NCBI GenBank assembly: GCA_903916735.1
Contig: CAIWXX010000049.1
Location: forward strand, 1 to 51,216
Source of the DNA: an uncultured Acidobacteriota bacterium
GTDB lineage: Bacteria > Acidobacteriota > CAIWXX01
Direction of reading: 5' to 3'
DNA length: 51,216 bases
The position numbers were made by a program, and so were the translations under genes. This document shows, piece after piece, positions 32,507 to 41,986 of this stretch; the first letter of the stretch is position 1; every line of letters begins with the position of its first letter. The notes under the pieces were generated by a model, which saw nothing but the letters and a program-made list of their open reading frames with translations, was not told the DNA's origin and did not search any database.

Positions 32507-33871
32507 ATGCGTCACAGGGCATTCTCGATCGTATTTTTGATGGCATGTAATCTGTCGGTGATCACCCCGATCTGTAACGGGCGCCCACACGGAAGCATGT
32601 ACTATGTGGCCACGACGGGAACTGATTCGAACCCGGGAACCGAGGCGAGTCCCTGGCGCACGATCCAGAAGGCGGCCAACACCCTGGTCGCCGGCGATAC
32701 CGTCTACATCAGGGCGGGAACTTACAGGGAGAGGGTGATCCCGAAGAACTCCGGAACGGATGCGGGCCACCGGATCACGTACACCTCCTACCCCGGCGAA
32801 AGGGCCACGATCGATGGGAAGGGCGTTGCGGTGATCCAGTACCAGGGGCTGATTCACATCGAGGGGAAGAAATACATCACGATCTCCGGATTGAAGGTCA
32901 TGAACTCGGCCTACTACGGGATCAATGCCGACACCGCGAGCAACATCACCGTCGAGAGGAACGTCACCTACAAGACCGCGTCGTGCGGGATCGGCATCTG
33001 GGCCTGTACCAGCGTGAGCGTCGAAGGCAACGATGTGTCGAAGGCGTGTTCCAGTGGGCAGCAAGAGTCCATCTCCGTCGCTCAGACGAGCCGGTTCGAG
33101 GTCCTTAACAACCACGTCCATGACGCGCCCGACAAGGAGGGCATCTGCCTCAAGGACGGATCCTCCTATGGGAAAGTCTCCGGCAACACCGTCCACCACA
33201 CGCCGGACGTCGGAATCTACGTGGACGCCTGGGAGCGCCACACTCACCACATCGAGATCTCAGGCAACGTGGTCCACGACATCCCGGAGAAAAGCGGAAT
33301 CGTCGTGGCATCGGAGATGGGGGGTCTCAACGAGAATATACGGATCACCAACAACATTGTCTATCGCTGTGGGTATTATGGGATCGCGGTCTCAGACTAC
33401 GGGATCGGGCCATCGAAGCGCATTCGGCGCGTCGAGATCGTCAACAACACGCTGTGGGGGAACGGCATCCCGTGGGGAGGCGGCATCACCTGCCCGAATC
33501 TGGAGGCACGGTCTATCATCATCAGGAACAACATCTGCAGCGAGAATTCGGCGTTTCAGATCGCCGTTGCGGCTCCCCTGTACAACAAGGCCGTCAAAGT
33601 GGACCATAACCTCATCAATCGCTTCATGGGCGAGGAGGGCGAGGTCCGTGGCACGAGTTACGTGGAGGCGGACCCACTGCTGATCAATCCGGCGAAGGGC
33701 GATTTCCACATCGGTGCTGCGTCGCCCGCCATCGACAAGGGTTCCAAGGCAAAGGCACCGCTGTACGACTTCGACGGGAACTCGCGGCCGCAGGACGGCG
33801 ACGGCGACGGGACCGCCGGGTTTGACATCGGTGCCTACGAGGCGACACCGGGAGCGATGGTACCGAAGTAG
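32507..33871 (+). CDS. Secreted right-handed parallel beta-helix protein
   Basis: The 454-residue product starts at ATG 32507, after AAGGAGGAGC. It has a signal peptide (RAFSIVFLMACNLSVITP) and a DUF1565-like beginning, YYVATTGTDSNPGTEASPWR and TIQKAANTLVAGDTVYIRAG. Repeated beta-helix coils with NN motifs follow (ITVERNVTYK, VEGNDVSKAC, ISGNVVHDI, ITNNIVYRC, IVNNTLWGNG, IIRNNICSEN). The end, SPAIDKGSKA and DIGAYEA, is the choice-of-anchor Q pattern. Such proteins bind or cleave polysaccharides (PL6/PL9-like) or are adhesins; no catalytic site could be named. Its GC content is clearly higher than the upstream genes, consistent with transfer. Confidence 0.85.
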   Translation: MRHRAFSIVFLMACNLSVITPICNGRPHGSMYYVATTGTDSNPGTEASPWRTIQKAANTLVAGDTVYIRAGTYRERVIPKNSGTDAGHRITYTSYPGERATIDGKGVAVIQYQGLIHIEGKKYITISGLKVMNSAYYGINADTASNITVERNVTYKTASCGIGIWACTSVSVEGNDVSKACSSGQQESISVAQTSRFEVLNNHVHDAPDKEGICLKDGSSYGKVSGNTVHHTPDVGIYVDAWERHTHHIEISGNVVHDIPEKSGIVVASEMGGLNENIRITNNIVYRCGYYGIAVSDYGIGPSKRIRRVEIVNNTLWGNGIPWGGGITCPNLEARSIIIRNNICSENSAFQIAVAAPLYNKAVKVDHNLINRFMGEEGEVRGTSYVEADPLLINPAKGDFHIGAASPAIDKGSKAKAPLYDFDGNSRPQDGDGDGTAGFDIGAYEATPGAMVPK

Positions 33872-34794
33872 ACGCGGCTAATCACCCGAAAGCCGATGCG
33901 TGTGACGCGGCATCCGGGCCCGGCTCGTTCACGCTCACCCGCGCGAAGCGGCTGAGTACCTGGCCCGGAATCTCGCGCGTGAGCCGTCTCTCGCCCAGGA
34001 ATTCCGCCCCCGTCTGCTTGTGCTCTCGCGAGGAAAAGCGGACGATGCACCTCAGGCGGGGACGGCCGGGCAGCGCCAGCATCCCCAGCTGGCCGACGAC
34101 ACCGTTGGCGGGGGCCCCGTCGGTGGACAGCGATGCTCCGGCTTCCTACATCTCGCGGATGCGCACGGAGGCGCTGTCCGCATCAAACATGAGAGTCGAC
34201 GGGTAATCAACGGGATGACGTTCGGGACCTCGCTGGTACGCTTCCAGATCCGCCGGCAGCTCGGGGTTCTGACCTGTCCGCCCGGCCCCCCCTTAGGCTC
34301 GCCGGAGAGCCCGTCAGAACCGTCAGCGCGTCACAGAGGACCGGCCCGGGAGTGCCGGTGAGACGGGTGTGGTCATCAGCATTGCGAAGGCTAGGTCGAA
34401 GAAGCCAAGAAGTCAAGCTCATCGACTCGGGCCCAGCACTGACGCACGACCCGCATTCCGGTGCTCGACGGGCGGGCCGGGGTCTCCCCGTGCGTGGCTG
34501 AACGCGGCTGGTCTGATGATGTCGCGGTGAAGCCTGCTATCCGCGCATTCATGACCCATCTGGGCGCCTTGGAAGACGGTTCGTTGCTTCTTGGGCAGGG
34601 CTTCAGATCGCCGGCTCAGAAGCCTATTGCCTCTAATCCGCCCCGACATGCACGCGAAGGCCAACCTCTATCTGAAATACCTTCTCATCAATCGTGGCTC
34701 TTGACTGAGTCTGCAAAATCCCCTACTCTGAACCCATGTTTCCGCCGCACACCGCCGAAAACATATCCCCTATTAACCCAATATTACTACATCT
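33872..34794. other. GC-rich stretch with no recognisable gene
   Basis: About 920 bp of high GC. On the minus strand at 33882-34082 a frame reads LPGRPRLRCIVRFSSREHKQ and GAEFLGERRLTREIPGQVLS, and looks somewhat like real protein, perhaps the end of a decayed gene. I cannot assign it, and upstream parts contain stops. The other frames are short. The composition suggests transferred, decaying DNA. Confidence 0.4.
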
Positions 34795-35335
34795 GTAGAG
34801 TTCTCGGTATCCAGTCGAAAAAGCAAATCCTTTTACACATTTGCGCATGACCGGCAAGCTGGTGTGAAAACTTGATGCTGCCGGTGAAAAGCATGTGCAT
34901 GTCGAATTCAATTTCCAGGACGGTTATGCCTTGTATTTCGTCGATGCCCGCAAGTTCGGCCGCCTGTGTTTGTGGCCCTGCCAAAGCCAATCTTGCCCTG
35001 GCCTGGGACCCGAACCGCTTAATCCGGCTTCGGTCCTGTCGGTGTTATCCGGACTGAACACATGCCGGCCGATCAAAACCGTTTTGCTCGACCAGACAAT
35101 CCTGGCCGGGGTCGAAAATATTTATGCCGATGAGGCGTTATACGTGGCCGGAATTAGTCCCCCGAACCCCTGCCGCCAGGCTCAGCGCAGAGCAGCGGCT
35201 ACACTTGAGCCACTCTGTGCCACAGGTGCCAAAGAGCGCCATCCGCCTCCGTGACACCACTCTGAAAAAAAACGCGTTTCGGGCCGCTCGGCCCACTTTT
35301 GTCCCCGCTGCCAGAAAGCGAGGCTGTGACATAAA
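34795..35335 (+). pseudogene. mutM: Formamidopyrimidine-DNA glycosylase relic
   Basis: Fragments in shifting frames match the C-terminal two thirds of MutM/Fpg. They are KQILLHI then RMTGKLV (broken by a stop), HVEFNFQDGYALYFVDARKFGRL, IKTVLLDQTILAGVENIYADEALYVAGISP, and a zinc-finger end readable as RVSGRSAHFCPRCQKARL. In a working enzyme these would be one chain beginning with an N-terminal catalytic proline, which I do not find here. Several frameshifts and stops show it is dead. A functional copy may exist elsewhere. The neighbouring glycosyltransferase is intact, so decay is local. Confidence 0.75.
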
Positions 35336-35404
35336 GCTGGAAGCGCCGTCTCTTGTGGTTCAGATCGTGGCGACGAGATCGGAAATAATCTCCCCCGCTG
35401 TGGC

Positions 35405-36970
35405 TCAAATGAAAAATCTCTCGTTGGCCCAGATATCCCGCAGGGAGAATTTCGCCCGGCGGCAGATAAAGATGGGGCGGCGGTTCTCGTACGGCATGGC
35501 CAGGTCGCAGCGGGTGGTCGCGCCCAGCTCCACCTGCTCGAAATGGGAGCGCAGGTCCCGGAAGTTCTCTTCGATGTCGCGGCTGGTGCCGAAGATGATT
35601 GCCGCGCTCCCCCGCCATTCGTCGAATCCCCAGTACCAATAACTGTTGTGTGCGCATACCGCCCGTGGCAGTCCGTATTTCGGGCCGAAGAAATCGATCG
35701 CCCCCGCCTCGCCGTAGTTGCGCAGGTAGATCCAGCAGTCCCTTTGCTCGGCCGGGGTCAGCCGCCGGTACAGTTCGGCTACCTGGGCCGTCATCTCCTC
35801 CCAGCCCAGCTCGTCGGCATATTGCTGTGGCAGGACGCCGATCTCGCTCCGCTCATTCCACTGGGGCTTTTGGCCGAGGAATTCCTGGTAGCGGATGAAA
35901 CCCTGCACGGACAGCACGGGAAGGGAGAAGGGGGTGGTGATGATGCCGCCAAGAAGGATGCATGCCGCCAGCGCCGGGGCGATCCATTTTAAGTGTTTTT
36001 TGGCGGCGGCAAGTTCGATAATAACCGCTCCCGCCGCGAAGAGTAGCGGGAAGAAAGGTGACAAATAATAGGGCTTCCCGTTCTGCAGGGCCATGACCAC
36101 GAAGATCGCTGCGTAGGCCCATGCGAACAAGCGGAAGGGGTTTCCTTTTTTGCCCGCAGCAAGAAAGCCGAATCCCAGCAGCAAGGATGGAATGTTACCG
36201 ATCCCCGCATCCATGAGCTGGCCCAGGAAAAAGTTGATGGGAGTCAGCGGGGCGTTCTTCAAGGAGGCGGCGTTGCGCATGAATTCCAGCGAGGGGAAAC
36301 CGTTGGCTATCTCCCAAAGAAGATGAGGCAGGAAGATTAAAAAGGCGAGTAGCCCTCCCAGGTAGAGCCATTTGCTGCAGAACTGCCTGCGCTGCCGGGT
36401 CAGCAGCAGCCCGATCGCCACCCCGAATAGGAAGAATCCCATGGAATACTTATTCAGCAATCCGAGCCCGGCCACAACTCCGAACGCCAGCCAGAGCCGC
36501 GGGCGCTCTTCGCGGACGATGAGAGCGAGGATATACGCAGCCAGCGCCCAGAAGAGGATATCGAAAGCATTCATGGAAAAATAGCGGCCGGCGTTTCCCT
36601 GGAGGACCGGCGAGGTGAGCACGGCGAAAGCGGCCAGCCCCTGGGCCGTCCTGCCGCCGCCCAGCTTGCGGGCGATCAACCCGGCAAGGAAAATGATGGC
36701 GACTCCAGCCAGCAGCGGCAGCAGGCGGATGGCGAAAAGCGAATCGCCGAGAAGCATGCGGACCGCCCGAAGCAGAAAGATCGAGGACGGCGGCTGGTCG
36801 ACGAAGCCCCAGGCCAAGTGCTTGCTGCAGGCGATATAGTACAGCTCGTCCCGGAAGTAACCGTAGTGCGCGAACGTAAACAGGTGCAGCACCACTCGGG
36901 CCAAGGCGCAATAGACGACCAGGGATGTTCCGCTCAACCAGAACCGGCGTTCAATGACTTGTTTTTCCAT
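35405..36970 (-). CDS. GT39/PMT-type glycosyltransferase, ArnT-like
   Basis: The 521-residue product is an integral membrane protein with about ten helices. Its first periplasmic loop contains YFRDELYYIACSKHLAWGFV (Asp41, Glu42), the catalytic-acid motif of GT-C dolichyl/undecaprenyl-phosphate sugar transferases. A conserved NGKPYYLSPFFPLLF lies near the middle, followed by a soluble C-terminal domain of about 130 residues. I choose ATG 36970, because AGGAG lies 6 bp upstream. GTG 37003 is an alternative. The gene is isolated, next to a mutM relic and a decayed transposon, and slightly GC-richer than the core region, which suggests acquisition. The acceptor is unknown. Confidence 0.85.
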   Translation of the reverse strand: MEKQVIERRFWLSGTSLVVYCALARVVLHLFTFAHYGYFRDELYYIACSKHLAWGFVDQPPSSIFLLRAVRMLLGDSLFAIRLLPLLAGVAIIFLAGLIARKLGGGRTAQGLAAFAVLTSPVLQGNAGRYFSMNAFDILFWALAAYILALIVREERPRLWLAFGVVAGLGLLNKYSMGFFLFGVAIGLLLTRQRRQFCSKWLYLGGLLAFLIFLPHLLWEIANGFPSLEFMRNAASLKNAPLTPINFFLGQLMDAGIGNIPSLLLGFGFLAAGKKGNPFRLFAWAYAAIFVVMALQNGKPYYLSPFFPLLFAAGAVIIELAAAKKHLKWIAPALAACILLGGIITTPFSLPVLSVQGFIRYQEFLGQKPQWNERSEIGVLPQQYADELGWEEMTAQVAELYRRLTPAEQRDCWIYLRNYGEAGAIDFFGPKYGLPRAVCAHNSYWYWGFDEWRGSAAIIFGTSRDIEENFRDLRSHFEQVELGATTRCDLAMPYENRRPIFICRRAKFSLRDIWANERFFI

Positions 36971-37177
36971 GACAGGCTCCTGTGGGGCTGCTTGACCGGC
37001 CACGATAAGTAATCATTCTATCATTTGCGCCATCCGATATTCCAGATAGCCCGGAATGGTTTTATCCCACAATAGATAATGAATCTTGGCCCAAAAAGGT
37101 TACAGGGAATCGGGAAGTAAAATGGACAGACTGCGGCCCGCAAATTATATTCGGCGGCTATGTCCGAGCTGCCAGGA

Positions 37178-37206
37178 ATGGGGCCAGGTCTTCATTTTTC
37201 ATTTTT
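37178..37206 (+). repeat. Left terminal inverted repeat of the Y1-transposase element
   Basis: Starts ATGGGGCCAGGTCTTCA and continues with TTTTTCATTTTT. It pairs with 38176-38204 at 28 of 29 positions (T versus C at the eighteenth base). The end overlaps the transposase C-terminal coding region. Confidence 0.85.
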
Positions 37207-38139
37207 CGCGATCAGGCGTTGACCCAACTGCTGAAGTTTCGCAGCTAAACTTGAATCGTTCTCAGATTCCCTCTTGATTGCCTTCACCGCCATCGGGACA
37301 GCAGACGAGCCTTTCCCGTATCGTTCAGCGATCTCTCCCACGGTCATTAGAGAATACAGCCTTTGGGCGCAGAGGAACATCCGTGCTCGGCGCCTGGGAT
37401 GCTCGTCTCGAAACACGTCTTCAACCGCCTGTTCGATCTGTTGGGGACTCCTTTTCTTTTCGTGGCGTCGCCGAAGTTGCCGGGCAGATGGTTCTTCTCC
37501 ACTCACAGCAGCCCTCATGAGGTGCACGAGGCGCCGAGTGAATTCCTCGCCGCCCAGCGCCAAATCCTGCAACGGCTCGTTCGAACGGGTCGACCGGCTT
37601 CTAACCCCTCCCAGCCTCAACCCAATCCCTGTAACGATGGCAATCTCCCCCGAACTCCTCTAGAGTCCTCCACGTCGTCACCCAGTCCACGCATACCGGA
37701 CTGCCCACGACCTAGTTGCGGTAGCCTCAACCATCGGTACCGCTCAGCCGGCCTCGTCAAACGTGACCGATTCGGATTGAGGTGAATGTAGCGCGAACAT
37801 TCAAAAAAGTACTCGCCTTCCTGGACGAGGATCGCCTTGTAGCGGGCCTGCCACAGATGGTCCACGCGCCGATGGCGTCGATTGAAAATCTGGGCATACT
37901 GGCCATTAAGGTCCCGCATCATCCGGCCAAGGTCTCCTCCGGGCGTCTCACAGAGCATGTGATAGTGATTCGGCATGAGGCAGAATGCGAACAAGATGCC
38001 CATCGCCGACCAACGCAGCAAGAATGTCCAGGAACTCGATTCGGTTGGAGTCGTCGACGAATACCGGCATGCGTGCAACTCCGCGGGACATTACATAATA
38101 CAGCGCACCATCAAACTCAATTCTTGTGGGCCCAGCCAT
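37192..38139 (-). pseudogene. REP-associated Y1 (HUH) transposase, frameshifted
   Basis: Three minus-strand frames make up one protein. The first (38139 to about 37985) reads MAGPTRIEFDGALYYVMSRG and DDSNRIEFLDILAAL. After a frameshift comes FAFCLMPNHYHMLCETP with the HxH (HUH) metal motif, then NGQYAQIFNRRHRRVDHLWQ and YFFECSRYIHLNPNR with the likely catalytic tyrosine region. After a second shift (about 37620) the C-terminal part includes a helix-turn-helix-like MTVGEIAERYGKGSSAV. These are the blocks of RAYT/Y1_Tnp transposases, which cut single-stranded DNA at palindromes. Two shifts make it inactive. Confidence 0.85.
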
Positions 38140-38175
38140 ACATCTATCCTATCTCACTGCTCCTCCAACAACAAC

Positions 38176-38204
38176 AAAAATGAAAAGTGAAGACCTGGCC
38201 CCAT
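38176..38204 (-). repeat. Right terminal inverted repeat of the Y1-transposase element
   Basis: Reverse complement of the left repeat at 28 of 29 positions, ending GAAGACCTGGCCCCAT on the plus strand. It lies between the transposase start (38139) and the natB stop (38222). Confidence 0.85.
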
Positions 38205-38221
38205 GCAACTCGCTTGAAGCC

Positions 38222-39412
38222 TCACGCCCTGAAAAGTACATCCTCCCGATTAAAGAGCTTGACGGCCACCGCAAGCGCGATCGCGGCGTACACAGTTGAC
38301 GAGCCGAAAATAAAAAAGATGTATTCCCAGGGATATGTTCCAGTGACGATTTCCTTGCTGACAAGGCTCGTGTTGAGTATCGGGACAAGCGCTGTCTCCA
38401 TATTCAATTCAACTCCGGGCATCATCGACATAACGGCCGGGAGAATCACAACAATCATGAGCGGTGAAAGATAGCTCTGAGCCTCTTTATAGCTCTTGGC
38501 GAACAGAGCGATGGTCAGAAGAACGGCGGAGAAAAACATAACCAGCGGCAATACCATTGCGAAAACTGCGATCACGGCTCCGGCATCAATATTCAATTGA
38601 AAAATCGATGCGCTATCCAGGGGCATTCCTGCGCCGGCGCTCTTCGCATACAGGAAAGAAAACCCCATCGCCAGCACTGCCAGCATTGATGTCGCCAGAG
38701 CTGTTGTCGTGACGACCAGAAATTTTCCAAGGACGAGATCAGTGCGGCTGACAGGGCTGCAGAGGATCGTCTCCATTGTTCCCCTTTCTTTTTCCCCCGC
38801 TGTCAGATCTGTTGCCGGGTACATGGCGCCGGTGATGCTCAGGAGAATGACCAGGTATGGGATGAGCCCCGCCAAGACGCTGCTCCCGACTTTATGCTGT
38901 TCGACATTGATTGGTTGAAGCAGGGCATCGGACACGTGACGAGCCGCCAGCCGTTCGCGCACTGTCGCCGCTCCCAGATCCCGGAGAGCCTTATCCATGC
39001 GATCGGCGGCGATCTGCGAAGGGAATTCGCCTTCGTACATGTAAATCGGCACGGTCATTGTTTCATTCCGCTCCAATGACGCGTCGAAGTCCTTGGGAAT
39101 CACGACAGCCGCGCCAACTTTTTTCTTGGACACTTGCTTGATGTAGTCCGGCGCCGCCGGCACCAGGGCGACGAGCTTCGCAGTGCGGATCGCGGACATG
39201 ACCCGCGGTGAGTCCTCTCCGCCGATGACCATGACATGCGACGTTTCTTGCATGGCGCTCACCATCATCTTCGCAGTGAAAAGGCCCATCCCGATGGTCA
39301 GCAGCGGCATCAGGAGAAGCGGGATGACAATCATGGAGATCAGGGTCCTCCGATCGCGGAGTGAATCGATCAGCTCTTTGCGATAGACAACACCGATCTT
39401 TCGCAGATTCAT
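38222..39412 (-). CDS. ABC-2 type exporter membrane subunit, NatB-like
   Basis: The 396-residue product has one N-terminal helix after a [20 protein letters not shown] start. A large extracytoplasmic domain (about 45-175) follows, then about five more helices. The motif LTAGEKERGTMETILCSPVS, just after the second helix, is diagnostic of the NatB/ABC-2 family. NatAB in Bacillus extrudes sodium, but many relatives export drugs, lipids or peptides, so the substrate is unknown. The ATG overlaps the ATPase gene's stop by 4 bp, and the pair forms a two-gene operon. A Y1-transposase element sits immediately downstream. Confidence 0.87.
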   Translation of the reverse strand: MNLRKIGVVYRKELIDSLRDRRTLISMIVIPLLLMPLLTIGMGLFTAKMMVSAMQETSHVMVIGGEDSPRVMSAIRTAKLVALVPAAPDYIKQVSKKKVGAAVVIPKDFDASLERNETMTVPIYMYEGEFPSQIAADRMDKALRDLGAATVRERLAARHVSDALLQPINVEQHKVGSSVLAGLIPYLVILLSITGAMYPATDLTAGEKERGTMETILCSPVSRTDLVLGKFLVVTTTALATSMLAVLAMGFSFLYAKSAGAGMPLDSASIFQLNIDAGAVIAVFAMVLPLVMFFSAVLLTIALFAKSYKEAQSYLSPLMIVVILPAVMSMMPGVELNMETALVPILNTSLVSKEIVTGTYPWEYIFFIFGSSTVYAAIALAVAVKLFNREDVLFRA

Positions 39413-40149
39413 CGACCGCCTCCTTCTACAACTCTGATGAAGATATCTTCCAGGTCACCCGGTCCATATTTCTCGCGGAGCGATCCGATTGTCCCTTCTG
39501 CCAGCAGGCGCCCGTTGTGAATGATACCAATTATGTCGCAGAGCTTTTCCACTTCGCTCATGACATGTGTCGAAAAAATCACAGTTCTGCCGCGTGTGCG
39601 GCAATCGCGGATGAAATTCACGATTGTCCGCGCCGTCATGACATCCAGTCCGAGTGTCGGCTCGTCGAAGATCATCACCGGCGGATCATGCACCAGAGTG
39701 CGTGCGACCGAAACCTTCTGCTTCATTCCCGTGGAAAGTTTGTCGCATCGCCTGTCGCGGTACTCATTCATATCAAAGACTGTGAACAATTCATCGATGC
39801 GCTTTTGGAGAACTGATTCTGTGAGTCCGTAGAGCCGGCCGAAGTACTCGACCATTTCCTGCGCGGAGAGGCGCCCATAGAGGGCCGTTGCCGTCGACAT
39901 GAAACCGATACTCGCGCGGACTTTCTCAGGTTCATTCACGACATCGTATCCCGCTACTTTGGCCGTGCCGGATGTCGGCTGCAGGATCGTGGCGAGCATC
40001 CGCTGACATGTAGTTTTTCCGGCGCCGTTGACACCGAGCAATCCGTAGATTTGCCCAGGAAGGCAACGAAAGCTGACATCATCGACCGCTCGTATTTCTC
40101 CACGCTTCTTGTCACGAAACACTTTGCAGAGCTGATTTGCCTCGATCAT
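39409..40149 (-). CDS. ABC exporter ATPase subunit, NatA-like
   Basis: The 246-residue product is a standard ABC ATPase: Walker [10 protein letters not shown], a Q-loop region after [18 protein letters not shown], signature [15 protein letters not shown], Walker [13 protein letters not shown] and switch histidine in [13 protein letters not shown]. The signature has T for the second S, as is common in NatA-like proteins. It provides ATP-driven force to the membrane subunit encoded next (4-bp overlap). The first codons [11 protein letters not shown] start without long extension, in line with the family. Confidence 0.92.
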   Translation of the reverse strand: MIEANQLCKVFRDKKRGEIRAVDDVSFRCLPGQIYGLLGVNGAGKTTCQRMLATILQPTSGTAKVAGYDVVNEPEKVRASIGFMSTATALYGRLSAQEMVEYFGRLYGLTESVLQKRIDELFTVFDMNEYRDRRCDKLSTGMKQKVSVARTLVHDPPVMIFDEPTLGLDVMTARTIVNFIRDCRTRGRTVIFSTHVMSEVEKLCDIIGIIHNGRLLAEGTIGSLREKYGPGDLEDIFIRVVEGGGR

Positions 40150-40420
40150 CGAGTCCTCTTATTCTGCCGGGTTTGCGAATTGATCTTTCCGTGGAGCGGC
40201 ATGATCGCCAAAATCTCCGATCATGGTGCCCGTCATCCGGTACTCTCATTCATTTACGGTCATATTTTAAGAAAGTTGCATGAGAGCAAAAGGATCAAGA
40301 GCAAGATTTCCCAGATAATGGCAGATGAAAACCAATCCGTTGACGCAATTGACATGAGCGGTATTTCGAGAGTGAGCGGTTGACACCATTAACGTCAAGC
40401 GACGCCCCGACGTTTCTCTT

Positions 40421-41446
40421 TTACTTCTCGCTATAGTATTTTTTGATCGTCGGGAAGAGGTATTCGGCGAAGGCACGCTGCAAATCATAACGTGGTGAAT
40501 ATCCCCAATCAAAACGGGCTGCGTGATCATCAACATCAGCCGGCCAGGAGTCGACAATGCCCTGTCTCTTGAGATCGGGCTTGAAGGTGATGTCGGCGCC
40601 CGGGAAAGCTGCCAGAACCAGTTCCCGCACTTCCGCCGCGGAAGGGTTGAAGCCGCCAAGGTTATAGACGGTGTGGTTGAGTTTCTCATGCGGGGCAGTC
40701 ACCAGCTGCATGAGGGCATCGACCCCATCAGGCATGGCCATGAACGGGATGCGTGTATCCGGCCGGACGAAGCAGGCGTAGGGTTGGCCCTGAGCGGCTG
40801 CGTGTATCATCTCGGGCGCATAATCAGAAGTGCCGCCTGAAGGGATCGTGACAGCTGAAATGAGGCCCGGGAAGCGGATGCCGCGAAAATCAACTTTGCC
40901 TGAACGGGACTCGACCGCGAGGCGCTTGTAATGCCGGGCATAGTAGCGGCCAAGGTGCTCGCAGTAGAGCTTGTTGCAACCGTACATGGTGGCAGGATCA
41001 TTCCATTCATTCTCCTTCACTCTGCCTGCCCGTGCTTTGGTTTCCAGATCCGGGAGCCCATAGGCTGCGATCGAGCTGGGGTAGAGGAAAGTGACAGACC
41101 GGCCGTGGGATTCGCATTGCTTCTGAGCAAACTCCAGCAGGTTCAATGTGCCGTTGACGTTAACGAGGTGAGCTTCCATCGGCGCGAATTCAGAACGAGT
41201 TGACAGGAGAGCGGCAAGGTGAAAAACCAAGTCCACTTCATATTCGACGAGGATTCGATCAAGCAGATGCGTATCAAGAATCGAGCCAATGAATTCTTGC
41301 TGCACAAGATGCCCCAGAGCCTGGTCCAGAGGCCTCACATCGAGTGTGATGATGGGATGATCTTTATCGTTGGCCAGCCGGCAGATCAGACCATGGCCAA
41401 TTTCACCACCGGCTCCTGTGATGAGAACGACGGGTTTCCGCAACAT
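40421..41446 (-). CDS. NAD-dependent extended SDR, L-threonine 3-dehydrogenase / epimerase-like
   Basis: The 341-residue product has the Rossmann motif LITGAGGEIGHG, catalytic Ser in PSSIAAYG and YGCNK (YxxxK). The C-terminal region, SRSGKVDFRGIRFPGLISAV and SGGTSDYAPEMIHAAAQGQPY, followed by MPDGVDALMQL and DSWPADVDDHAARFDWG, is the pattern of the SDR-type L-threonine 3-dehydrogenases. These oxidise threonine to 2-amino-3-ketobutyrate with NAD. UDP-sugar epimerases share the fold, so a nucleotide-sugar substrate is not excluded. The gene is monocistronic, on the minus strand after the ABC exporter. Confidence 0.8.
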   Translation of the reverse strand: MLRKPVVLITGAGGEIGHGLICRLANDKDHPIITLDVRPLDQALGHLVQQEFIGSILDTHLLDRILVEYEVDLVFHLAALLSTRSEFAPMEAHLVNVNGTLNLLEFAQKQCESHGRSVTFLYPSSIAAYGLPDLETKARAGRVKENEWNDPATMYGCNKLYCEHLGRYYARHYKRLAVESRSGKVDFRGIRFPGLISAVTIPSGGTSDYAPEMIHAAAQGQPYACFVRPDTRIPFMAMPDGVDALMQLVTAPHEKLNHTVYNLGGFNPSAAEVRELVLAAFPGADITFKPDLKRQGIVDSWPADVDDHAARFDWGYSPRYDLQRAFAEYLFPTIKKYYSEK

Positions 41447-41634
41447 GAATATCCTCCCTCTTCGAACCTGATAACAGTTCTATCCACGGACGCTTCGATC
41501 CCGCAGGCGATCGTCAAAGCGCTCCCGAATATATCATAAAGATCAATGACCGGTTGCCGTTGAGAATTTGCGGCCGCGCCAAGGGACTGTGGAGAGGAGG
41601 CGAGCAGGCACCCTCTGCTCTTCCGCTCCTTTCT

Positions 41635-41853
41635 AACCTATCGTAGCCAGAACCAAAGACGGAGGCCGCACCAATCGCAACCCCGGACTTCTCAGGAAGG
41701 GAGGGATGCAGGAACGGACCTTGATATCGATCAGTGGTGGTTCCATAAACTATCCCTGCATTCCTTTCTTCCTGGCTTCCTAAGAGGAATTCACAATCCT
41801 GCCCTCTCACAATTTTTGCCATCTTATGCACAGATTTCACCGGCCACACACTA
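41635..41853 (+). repeat. Dispersed intergenic repeat, copy D
   Basis: Starts AACCTATCGTAGCCAGAACC and ends CCACACACTAA. The left arm is shortened (CTTCTCAGGAAGGGAGGGAT), while the right arm GCATTCCTTTCTTCCTGGCT TCCTAAGAGG is well kept. The AATTTTTGCCATCTTATGCA tail matches copies A and B. It lies between the SDR gene and the 207-residue protein gene. Confidence 0.85.
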
Positions 41854-41986
41854 ATCCCGCGGCGGCGAAGCAGATGTGCCCTTATCGCGGGATCCGGGTT
41901 CCTCTGGTGCCCTTTTATTATCACAGCGTGTCGCTTATACTTTTTACAATGATGCTGGAGGGTGAAATGAGGCAGAAGGAGGAGGC

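Larger units (their letters stand above)
37178..38204 (-). mobile_element. Y1-transposase element with 29-bp terminal inverted repeats
   Basis: A 1027-bp unit bounded by two inverted 29-bp repeats that differ at a single position. The left end starts ATGGGGCCAGGTCTTCA. It contains a frameshifted REP-associated-type Y1 transposase on the minus strand. No clear target-site duplication is visible (left flank GCTGCCAGGA, right flank GCAACTCGCT). The right end lies 17 bp from the natB stop codon. Similar GGGGCCAGGTCTT-type ends are, from memory, common around such transposases in other bacteria. Confidence 0.8.

Noticed and set aside
40200-40225. Inverted repeat CATGATCG...CGATCATG upstream of the natA-like gene
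   Set aside because: Only 8-bp arms; could be chance, and no promoter could be drawn through it.
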